A stretch of 64,000 nt of DNA from Prostheceraeus crozeri (lineage: Eukaryota; Platyhelminthes; Polycladida; Euryleptidae). The stretch lies in the NCBI GenBank assembly GCA_907163375.1, contig CAJQUW010008653.1, forward strand, positions 124,001 through 188,000. Direction: 5' to 3'. The translations under genes and the position numbers were made by a program. How positions within the stretch are numbered: the stretch's first letter is position 1; each line of letters opens with the position of its first letter. The notes below the pieces were generated by a model. The model saw only the letters and a list, made by a program, of their open reading frames with translations, was not told where the DNA came from and searched no databases. Positions 54,400 to 64,000 of this stretch are shown in pieces.

Positions 54400-55470
54400 A
54401 GTTCAAGACATTGACCGGAGAATACTGTATTCTGATTGGTTGTTCAATTAGCAACACAATCTCAACAAGAAACACGTGGGTTAGTTGACGGACTAAGATG
54501 GCAGAGGATTTCGAATCTAACATGGATTTTAACTTTTGGGAAATTTATTTTATCAGACTGACTTCGTTGATTGTCATTAATTCAGAAAGGATGACTTTTG
54601 ACATGTATTTCACTAGTAAAAGGTCTCCAATAAAGAAGAGTTTCCACTCTATAAGAGTTTAGAGTTTCCACTCTAATAATTTCCTACCCTATGGCTGTTC
54701 ATAAACAAAATTTCATTACTGATGTGAGATTTTGTCAAAATCGCTCTACAAAGACGTGTAGATATGCGTGCAAGAATGCGTGTGCGTACATGCATAGAAA
54801 GACCGCTCGGAAGATGGAGAGAAAATTCAGAAGTAGATCTCCTCTTGAGATTCCTTTTTATTAGAATATATGTGACGCCAACTTTCCCGACGTAGCATTC
54901 AGTACACTTCTCACAAATATATTTGTATATTAAAGAGAATTGCTTGTAGAAAGAAGAATAATCTTAATAAATGCAAAGGTGTCGACTTTTATGAGTAATG
55001 TAAGTTATTTACTCTTTCAAACTGGAATATTTGCGAGAACATGGAGGCGAGAGGATTGTACTGATGAATGAATGAAACTCGGGGGATTTCTCTTCTTGGT
55101 CACATTACCGTCCACTCCAATTCATACTGTCTCTTAAAGTGGATATACTCGCATTAGAGAAGAAAAAAGTAGAACGCAATGATCAAATCAAAAACAATTG
55201 ATATAGGAGCGCTTTCATTAGAATCTTCAAGTGCATTACAATTCAAAATTACACTGCATTAAAAGTGAAAGATGCATGGATAATAATATGTATATATGAC
55301 ATATTTCTGGTATGCCTGTACTTTCTTATTAGGCAACAGTATAATTGGCTACTCCCTTGGTATATATTTCACCGGAACGTTAGAATCATGACGTGGACAA
55401 CTTTCTCCACTGATCTCGATATTTCGCTGCTTGAATAGCATGAATGGGTGATAGACTGTAATCTTTTGAT
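54400..55470. other. Gene-free AT-rich DNA
   Basis: Nothing recognised beyond a few short purine-rich stretches. Confidence 0.4.
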
Positions 55471-55478
55471 ATCGTACT

Positions 55479-55700
55479 TCACAGTCTTTGTTTATTTATA
55501 GGTCGTCTACCGTCCATCACTTCGGTGGTTTCAAGGTTCTCTATCGCACTTTTTCTCATAACAAGCCAGAACATTTTCATGCGGCTTCTTTTGATAGTAA
55601 TAAACAACTGTCTATCGGTGCTTGCAATGTGGAAGATTTGTTCGCTGCGCATGTTGAGAATCCACGAGCTCTTCAATAGCCGTCGGCTAAGGAAACCGCA
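55479..55700 (-). pseudogene. LINE RT C-terminal relic (weak)
   Basis: The frame reads KMFWLVMRKSAIENLETTEV then MDGRRPINKQR, resembling the 'LxxFGHVxRxxxxExxxxxGxxxGRRxxGRQR' block that ends many RTE/CR1-like LINE proteins. The match is short and the flanks are not LINE-like, so it is either a relic or chance. Confidence 0.35.
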
Positions 55701-56020
55701 TGTCATACAGCTAAAGCAGGCCCTTTCAAATGTTTAATTATTCGGTTCGAGGTTCGATTCGATTCGACTCAAAATTTGCCGATTCTCAGGTCCCGTATGT
55801 CAAAATACGTCTCTTGTTTTCTGTGTGAACATGCAACAAGTTGTGGAATGATTCTACACGAATGATTACAGCTTTAAAATGATTAAAACTTGTAATTTCA
55901 TCAAAATCATGAGGTATAGACAATTGGTCAATAATCAAAAACTTCATGACAAGACACAAAGAGAGCAAGTTAAGAGACCCGGATGATAAAGTAACTACAA
56001 TACATAGAGGTACTGCCATT

Positions 56021-56144
56021 CAGGGGCGACCGCACAGAAACAGTGTTTAGATACATGTAGTGAGTTTTTAGTGACAAGCAAATTTCAATGTATACTGTTA
56101 GAGATTTGCCAACCCTAACAGTGTTTCTGTACGGTCGCCCCAGA
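56021..56144. mobile_element. hAT-like hairpin MITE, 124 bp
   Basis: The left end CAGGGGCGACCGCACAGAAA and the inverted right end (CTGGGGCGACCGTACAGAAA in reverse complement) give a 25-bp TIR with three mismatches. CAGGGGCG is a common hAT start. No clear 8-bp target duplication survives. Confidence 0.55.
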
Positions 56145-56211
56145 AATTCAGTTAACGAATTTAACTGCCCTTGCGGTGCAAGACTGCAACGTACTTCGAC
56201 AGAAGTGAAAT

Positions 56212-56399
56212 ATGCTTGCAAATCTGCCGGAAATAACACATGCCAAAATGTCCATTGAATGCAAGTCTAGTAAATCGAATCAATCTTCCGTGACCCGCTA
56301 TTTGCCATCAGGTGCAGAAAAAAGCAAAGCTTTATCGGATGTGCATCATTACTTTAGAGTTTTCAAGATTTTGAAGGCCAATTTCGGCTTGCAGTGGCG
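56212..56399 (+). CDS. Candidate alternative first exon (weak)
   Basis: An open frame from ATG 56212 (or 56248) reads SVTRYLPSGAEKSKALSDVH and then YFRVFKILKANFGLQWR, and runs into a near-ideal donor GTGAGTAAG at 56400. Its end phase (2 nt) fits the exon at 59583. No in-frame acceptor precedes it, so a first exon is the only consistent reading. Confidence 0.3.
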
Positions 56400-59300
56400 G
56401 TGAGTAAGACTATTATACCATAAAGCACCCAAAAAGAGAGACTTCTGCTGCGATTAACGTAATGCGCTTTCTGAAACATTTCTGAATGGTAGCATCTATT
56501 TACTCTGTGTAGGAACTTCATAAGTAGAACCTAGACTCTTAACTTCTGCTCTTTTGCAGCTTGTTATTTAGCTGCTGATTTGATTGACCTACTGTCCTTA
56601 GCTACGATATGATTTTGACGAAATTGTGAGTTTAAATTATTTCTCCACAATTTGTAGTATGTTCATGCATAGATCAAAGAAAGTGTTTTGACATATTGAA
56701 TCAATTTTTTTTGGAAATTTTGAGAATATTGAGTTTTGAGCAAAGATAGCTTTAAACGCCACAATGTTGCTATAAATCAACGATGTCACAATTTCTCTGA
56801 TAGTTCAACGATTTTAGAGAGCATTGCATCAAATGAGAGCAAGGAAAAAATGCTCTCTCTTCGTATTTAGTTCATTATAATGTTTACATGCTTTATCTTT
56901 GTAAAAAATGAGTTTTATATTTTGATCACTGTTGAAAAATACGACAGTGGATGTGAATGTACCAATGTGCATTGAATATAATGTAGCGAATATCTACCGA
57001 AAAACTGATGTTGTAAACTCTCGAATGGTACATGTATATGACTCGTCAATGTTCTACTGTACATATTTGGAAGACAGGAAAATCGATTGAATTTGAGATA
57101 ATTTTTAATTTTTTGAATACTCCTTTAATTACCGGAGAAATGTCATCTTGTGATTATACTAGTTTACTTTAATGTTATCCGTTAGATAATGTTAAAGCAA
57201 TGAATCATTTTGAGAGGGCTTACGTGCACCAAACGGCTTAGTAAAGCCGTATTTTTAGTGACTTTGACAAGTAAAATCTTTACCGATTTATTTGAATTTT
57301 TTCTGATAAAAAAGCCAAAAGAACTTATATTAAATCATTCATCAAATTAAATTATTCATTGATTGGTCACTTGATATTCTTGTATGTTTACATATTTCAG
57401 ATTCGCTGCTTGTATTTGCATTATTTCCTCATTGATGTATTCATTTTCTGATATTTGAATGGTTTATAGGTACGCTTGAAATGCATTTCTGCTTCATCTA
57501 ACCTCGGCATGATTTTCTGTTCATTGGAATCTCTTTGCTAGTCTCACTCTGAACTCATTCTCTGCATTGCTAAAATTTTGACATGTCGCCAACACAAGAT
57601 TCTTACTTTCAGACATAATCGGATTAATCTTTTGTAAGACAGCCCTTACGACTGATGCCTTAATCAGTGAAGCAAAACTCTCTTAATGAAGTTCTTAAGG
57701 CAAACTTACATACCTTAATGTTTTCGAAGCGAGTTCTCTTGAGATTATGCTTCACATCTCACTTTGATCAATCAAAAGAAATGCATACAGCGAACACTCG
57801 ATAATGTGGCATCTACAGAATAAGATAAAGCAAGAATGAAAGAACTTTTCATCTGAGGAAACCATAACAACTCTAAAGCATTCAAATAGCGATTTCAGAA
57901 GACAATACAAAAATCTATTAAAAAATGCTGTTAATTTTTCTTAATAATTCATTCCTTGACAATTATTGAGAATTTAGAAAATTCCAATTGTTCATCGTCA
58001 ACCTAGTAAAAGGCGGACTCCCTGGCAAAACAAGCGAAATATAAGAAGGCTGGTGTATTCACATTTAACGTAGCAAGCTAAAGCGAAATACAGACACATG
58101 ATAGTAAAGGATGGACATGTATCTAAATTACATATAAACTTCATCTTAATTACATTCAGATGAATAGGCACGTGGGACAAATCCAAATAATCAAGCAAGC
58201 GATAATTCCGGCTGCAATAGAGAAAGCTCAGCGCATCATCAGTACATGCTATAAAAGAAACTGCATTTGACCAAAACTGACTTTTGTCTATATGTGCAAA
58301 CACATGTCACACTTAGCGAAAACTCACACGCAGACTTCGAAAATGCGAGTACTTGCGATGCAATGACTGACTACTGAGAAAAGCTCGCCTGATAATAGAG
58401 CTTCAACGCGAGTATATAAATCTGGCCTCTCGGGGGAAAATCATCACATCATTTTGATCTCAACATAAGTTTTCGAATTAGGTTTCGACATCATCATTAC
58501 TAACCTAAGATTATGAGAAACGACTAAAAGTAACAAGCCAATTGTCAGCACTAGAGATGAGCCATAATGTCCCAAGATTTTAGGCTGCAATATTTTGAGT
58601 CTGAGTACTTAAGAGGTAATGTGTGCTTGCTCGAAAATGCAGTATTGGGATCGAAAGTTCACAACTGTGTTTCATTTTTTGATGAGATTATCTTATTTTG
58701 AATAAATAGCATATTGTAAATATGCTGCGAAAAACAAATTACCACTTATTACTCAAAATACTTTTACGTGGCGTAGATGAGTAGATCACTTTTGACTAGA
58801 TGGAGTTTATAGTGATGGATGAAAAATCTTTTACTGGAGGTCTACAGGTATGTAATTGTCAATCATAGATTTTGTACGAGGAGACCATTTCTTGGTATTG
58901 TGATCTGAAGGTGGGAAGTTTGAGTCACTTTCCTGTTATGATCCTCAGACTGCAAGCCTACGGATGACATATAATTTCCATAGGAAGATATGAAATTGCA
59001 CAAAACATTGGATAAGCTGGTGCTTGCTGCAATTATTAAAAATGGGTACACAATCCTTATGGCGTTTGAAGGGAATGACAACAATATAATTTTATCTGTG
59101 ATTACAAATACACAAATATCGATTTTGTCCTAATACCGGGAATTTGACTGATATCGATGTATTTTCCGACCCAACATTCGATTCTTTTATTGCATCATGT
59201 TCATATACTAAATTTAAAACAGTCGTTTGTTTTGAAGGCAATTGAAATATCATGAAATCAAATTCAATTAATTTTTAGGATAAATTAACTTTCAATTAAA

Positions 59301-59582
59301 CAGTAAGATTATGAGAATGTGGTTGAAATCATCAATGATTCCTAGTCATTTGATTATGTTCTACTGTGTGCTTTTTGGGCACGTTATCATCCACATTGTT
59401 ATCAGTCTCTGCATTATCAGATTCTGCTGTTCAGTTATCATACTTTTTGAATGCTGCTGTGTAGGCTTAATTTTGATTCATTTATTTTCACCTACATATC
59501 ATTATCACGTTGATTTATGCATGATTTACATCTTCAGCATTCCATTATGTTTCATTACTAAAATACTAGACCTGTTCTGCAG
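56400..59582. other. Presumed intron, nothing recognised
   Basis: AT-rich; no coding frame with recognisable character and no framed repeats. Confidence 0.4.
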
Positions 59583-59749
59583 GATGTTCTCTTCCAGTTC
59601 CAATACATCGAGTACCCGACTACCATTGATAGCAATGCAACAACCGACAGTCGACTATAGCACCGGGTCAGCATCTCCTCCCATACGCGATGGCGCCTTC
59701 ATGAGTAGCGGCCTTTACGTCGACCCAAGTGGGAGAAAATCGAGAACAG
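59583..59749 (+). CDS. Host gene exon, 167 bp
   Basis: Preceded by a branch/pyrimidine-type stretch ending CTGTTCTGCAG and followed by GTAAGG. It is clearly richer in GC than the surrounding DNA. The open frame reads MFSSSSNTSSTRLPLIAM, then PTVDYSTGSASPPIRDGAF and MSSGLYVDPSGRKSRT: Ser/Thr/Pro-rich, likely disordered, with basic RKSR possibly a phosphorylation site. It starts with 1 nt completing a codon from the exon at 46239 and ends with 1 nt left over. Gene not identified; the 3' continuation lies beyond this window or was not recognised. Confidence 0.6.
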
Positions 59750-60586
59750 GTAAGGCACTTGATTGCTCTTCAAATTCAATCCATTGCTATCATCTTTTAT
59801 TCTCTCAACATGCCTCCATTTTCTAAAATATTTGTACGTGATGTGACCGTCTGCAAGCTTGTCAATTAAAGGTCTTGCGTGCTACTTGGTTACTCGTTTT
59901 CGGTGCAGTCAAGAGAATCAGATGCATAGAAATGAGCGTAAAACATCCTAACATTTCAAAAGTGTGCTTTTTTTATCAGTCTACAAGCTATCGCAAAGCT
60001 GCTGTCGTCTTTATCCCTTAGCTTGTCTGTTTTTGTGATGTGATTTTTGCCACATAATTATGTCTAGGCATAATGAGCAGAAATGCAAGACAGTCTTCGA
60101 AATATTATTTTACATGCAAACAAACGATTAACAATTCAAATATATTAGGACACTCAAGACTCATTCAAAGACACTCATCAATGCGACTCGAAACTGCCCA
60201 AAAATACTTGAAGAGATATGCTTGAGCTACGTAAGCCCACTCCGAGCCACATGGATGCGTCCTTGTAGAATGCAATGCAGCGTCTACAACAGCTGAGGAA
60301 TTTAATATAGAATTCTTCAAGTGTGGGAACTTCTTTCTGAACAATAGTCAAGTAAGCTGTCTTTCTGCAATCTTGTATGACAAAATGATGTCATGTTTCC
60401 CATGTTCAACTAAATGGATGAATGTGTGCAGCATATATGCAAATAATATATGGAAATAAGTATGATAGGTTTGTTTCGGCTGTATATTCAAAGCGTTTGA
60501 AATATATTTCGATGTTTGGATCATTTCTTCCTCTACAAGTTAAGACAAGATTCAATTTATCGAAGTACGTTGTTTCAAGAGCATTC
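59750..60586. other. Presumed intron, nothing recognised
   Basis: AT-rich; no framed repeat or exon seen. Confidence 0.4.
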
Positions 60587-61273
60587 AGTCCGGCAGCCAG
60601 AACGAGTTTCTGCAGGGAACGTGGCCGAAAACAAAACTTTCACAGAATGATGTACACCCCTATGCCTACTACGAATCTGCACGTCTGCCGAGTTCCTCTT
60701 CGTTTCAGACAGGTTCAAAGAAGAACACATATTAATCCAATGGGATGCAGATTGCAGTTTTTGACAAAAAAGGAAATTTTCTGTGTTTTAACTAGAGCCA
60801 TAATTTTTGATGCGGAATGTCTTCCGGTCATTTCCTATCATGTATGTGTGTGTGTGATATTATAATGATCCTGATCGGCGATGTATGCAAGAATGTGGTT
60901 CAATGTGGATAAAGTGGGCCAACATGTTGATGTTTGCTGACAGTAGGAAGTGCCAAATCTAAATTTGTGTAGAGCTAGATAAATGTTTATAAACATGATA
61001 GGAAATTACCTGAAGATATTCCTTGTCAAAAATTATGACTCGAGACATAATACTTTTCAGTCGATCAGAGAAAACATAGAAAATTTAATTTTTGTCAAAA
61101 ACTGCAATCTGCATCCCACTGGGTGTTCTTCTCTGATCCCATGTGACAAGAAGAGGAACTGAGCAAAACTCGGGAGACGCGCGAATTCGTAGGTGGCCTA
61201 GGGTGTGCGTCATTCTGTGAAAGTCTCATTTTCGGTCTAGTTCTCTGCAGAAGTTCGTTCTGGCTGCCGGACT
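60587..61273. mobile_element. Foldback element with about 195-bp inverted arms
   Basis: Arms 60587-60781 and 61079-61273 are inverse copies (about 80% by eye), starting AGTCCGGCAGCCAGAACGA and ending in GATGCAGATTGCAGTTTTTG. The spacer is about 300 bp. No coding capacity is recognised and no obvious target duplication was found. Confidence 0.7.
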
Positions 61274-61740
61274 AATTGCTGGAGGCATTCAATAGCATCA
61301 TCTTAAATTAAAACAAAACATATGAGATTCATTTTATACCATTGATCTCCGATGGAAAATTAAATCACGAAATAATTAAACTTGATGGGTCTTCGGGGTT
61401 CAGTGTCTTTGCCTCGATATGCACGTGACTATAAACTTCAAAAAGGTCTGGACGCCGAAGTTGCATAAGTTAAATAGAAGGTACAATATCGGAAGAAATG
61501 AGCAAGGCTTTACATTTCTCAAAATGCGATTCAATTATGAACTTGGATTCGGCGCGATTAATGACAAAATATTCAAGCTCTAATGTCATGAGGTTTCAAG
61601 TACATTGTTCAAAATCATGCACATGCATTCAACAGACTGTGGTTGCGGTGTAAAACAATAGATTTACAGCAGACTTCATGCTATCAGAATCAGACTGAAA
61701 TATTGGCAACTAAAGAAGAAGTTGGGTCAATCAACCGCAT

Positions 61741-61813
61741 ATTTTACCCAAATTTTCGCTTCTTGCTTTGTAATAGCATCCTTGACAAAGCAAGAAGCAA
61801 ATTTTGGGTAAAT
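61741..61813. repeat. Tight hairpin, about 28-bp stem with 13-nt loop
   Basis: The arms TTTACCCAAATTTTCGCTTC and its continuation (to 61771) pair with 61785-61813 with one mismatch and one bulge. The size is similar to a precursor microRNA, but the stem is more perfect than most, so a small MITE or recent palindrome is equally likely. Confidence 0.55.
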
Positions 61814-61819
61814 ATCGTG

Positions 61820-63060
61820 TTTACCTTCTTTATATATAGATATTTGTGTTTTACTTCATTTTATTCAATTAATGGGGAAGTTGAGAGGAAAGAAGTTTCC
61901 AAACCATCTGTTAAAAACGAGCGAAATATTTAAAAGCGTGTACAAACAGTTATCTTAAATTAATAGAATTAATTAGCTTATTAATATTTTTCACCATTTC
62001 ATTTTGCATGCATAACAGAATAGAAGCTGGTTTTCCAAAAATTCTACATGAATAATGTTGATATTCAAGCAACTGTCTCTCACTAATATGATAATATGAC
62101 ATTTCACATATTCACATGTAGGCATATGTAGGCACGTAATATATTATTCAGGATCATCAATCATTTTTTTATGGATTCCGGTACACTTTCCCTTGACCAT
62201 CCATCTTAGTAATGCAATGAAACCGTGAAACGTAAATTGACGTAACGGATTATACATGTATCTGGATTCCATAACTGATGGGAAAATGCTGTCATTTGAA
62301 AGCTGAGCCGGATCGATTGCATTTTCTCATAAGTTCACAACGGTGTTCAGAAATTTTCAGTAGTTGAAGCTCAACTCAACATTTCACGTACACAAACATC
62401 TATTCCACACAACTAAAATATGTTTAGTGGAGGGATGACCTATGAAACATGCACCTCTTCATGGAGTTGCTTTCACCCGCCAGTCAATAAATGACTCATT
62501 CCCTACTTTGTTGCTATGCGGTGCTATGGGGTTTACATCTCTCAACATCGACACAACTCCCTATTTACAGTTTCAGCCATAACCGGGTAAATTTGAGGTT
62601 TGCAATTAGCAAGTTAATGAAATTTTCGACACCCTTCGGATTTCGTTGAATGCCCACAAAAATTTCACTGACTTGCTAATTGCAGATATTTGTTTTTCCT
62701 ACTTCGTTTGTTTCAGTAGTCGTTCAGATATTATGACTAAGTTTATTCTTATTAAGGTCAACATATTCAAATTAAATTTTTTTGTAAGAGAAGAGTGAGA
62801 GAGAATACATTTATTCACATTATAAAATATACACAGCTATAAAGGAATGAAGACATACTACACGGAAGAGCATTTATTACCGAGAATTGTTTATAAATTT
62901 CTTATTGCTGTTAAGGCACACGTCGACTGTAATCGCACCCGCGGGCACTCGGTGGAACTTTGTTCCACAAACTTTCCTCAAAATAGTGAATTGAGTTCTT
63001 GCCATATTTTATGGTGCGGAATTTCGGCTGCTGGAAACATTCCTATGTGATCGTTTCGGT
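61820..63060. other. Gene-free AT-rich DNA
   Basis: Short frames only; nothing recognised. Confidence 0.4.
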
Positions 63061-63232
63061 GCTGGGTGGAAGATGGTAATCAGAGGTAAGGGAGTAACAC
63101 CTGGAAATTCCAAAAATCCTTAATTTGATTAATAGTTCGATTGAGTCCTCATCGTTGTTGTAAAATATGAACTGTGAACTGCAATCATTCAATTGATTTC
63201 TTGAGTCGATGCATAATCAAACACCAACGTTC

Positions 63233-64000
63233 TTATATGTGTGTGCATTTAAAGAAGCAAAGGGATTCGGCTGATGATGCATAGTCCATCATGCTATGGC
63301 GTAAGCACTTCTCATACATCCCTTCAAGTTTATGTTTGACAGCTGGTGACGCAAAACCAAGTGAGGAGGCATAGTTAAATGAGGTAATGGTAATAAAACT
63401 CCTTATCCGATCTATTCCATTCAATTTCCATGCCACTTCACGAATAACATGTTTGATATGTTCCTCACATCTAAAACCAATATCAATGGTCACCCCGCGC
63501 AGATAGACCTTATCAGATTGAATGAGATGTTTGTATTTACTTTGAAAAGGAGTACCCGAATTTTACCCAAGCAAAACACATTGACATTTAGTCTCATTCA
63601 CTTTCATGAAGTTTTTCTTAAGTCACTGACAGATCACCTTCAAAGCTTCACTCAACATTTCTTGTGCCTAAAAATATTGCTATCTACATGTATGATCCAT
63701 AAAGTAAGGTCATCGGCATTCGGCATAAACTTCGATTTCAACTCCCGAAGACATTATGAGCAAAATGAGATAATTGATGTATATATTCCACATAAGAGGT
63801 CCTAATTGTTACCCCTGATGATTATCCCTAAACTAGTCATTGTTGAATTTCTGACCATACAATCGTCGAAAAAAATCCTTTCTGTGAAATAGTAGGGCTG
63901 AGTCTTGCATGCCATAGGTATCCAGTTTCTTCAGTAGTAATTCGTGACACATATTGCGGAAAACTACACTGAGATCCAAGGTTACGGCAGCAACAACTTT
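63233..64000 (-). pseudogene. CR1/Jockey-type LINE RT fragment running off the window
   Basis: From the right edge the minus strand reads VAAVTLDLSVVFRNMCHELL, then KKLDTYGMQDSAL (RT motif A region, degraded from LDLSxAFD). Next come GPLMWNIYINYL (after motif B) and a degraded EVYAEC at the YADD position. The last open frame (63493-63233) is the thumb region: DIGFRCEEHIKHVIREVAWK, LNGIDRIRSFI and so on. Several frameshifts and stops. The 5' part lies beyond 64000. Confidence 0.7.

Overview
The window is eukaryotic (animal) genomic DNA. It is AT-rich and gene-poor, with long (TA)n tracts, GT-AG-bounded exon candidates, and a dense, nested set of mobile elements. The families present (a Polinton/Maverick, a Penelope-like element with hammerhead ribozymes, piggyBac, a DD41D mariner, REL-endonuclease and RTE LINEs, a CR1/Jockey-type LINE) together suggest an aquatic invertebrate. 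No single feature fixes the phylum.

Layout: 1-3.9 kb is mostly featureless, with one short coding relic. A piggyBac copy (3888-6639) has TTAA on both sides, a 13-bp TIR and three copies of an internal palindrome. At 8.0 kb two head-to-head type I hammerhead ribozymes form a 169-bp inverted repeat. It lies just outside a Penelope-like element (8370-11171) that has its own 0.2-kb inverted arms. A mariner (11472-12867, TA on both sides) follows.

The centre is a Polinton (14655-31339, about 16.7 kb). It has 2.0-2.2 kb terminal inverted repeats beginning AGTAGT and a perfect 6-bp target duplication CAAGTT. It is a fossil: structurally almost whole at its ends and young by arm similarity, with roughly half a dozen coding breaks. 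The core module on the minus strand is integrase with chromodomain, packaging ATPase, major capsid, penton-like minor capsid, adenain-type protease and small basic capsid/core proteins. I see no protein-primed DNA polymerase B. Two control schemes are visible. Outer small genes have TATA boxes, and three of them end in histone-mRNA-like hairpins. Core genes instead carry a TAAGCAAA motif about 14-37 bp before the start codon. Accessory parts include a PD-(D/E)XK nuclease-like protein, a UBA-RING-like region and a small protein with a SUMO-interacting-like motif.

From 34.8 kb a CR1/Jockey-type LINE fragment ends in a (TTA)n tail. An R4/Dong-like LINE (36102-40341) sits inside that TAA tract. 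It has a 1007-codon RT/REL-endonuclease frame, a Myb-like N-terminal fragment, a tRNA-like 5' end and a 524-bp MITE inserted within it. An RTE LINE lies at 46.5-48.5 kb, and another LINE fragment runs off the right edge.

Host sequence: two phase-compatible plus-strand exons (46239-46339 and 59583-59749) appear to belong to one gene with a roughly 13-kb intron. Two weaker exon candidates are at 44.5 and 56.3 kb. I could not name the host gene. The rest is AT-rich intronic or intergenic DNA with small hairpin and foldback elements.
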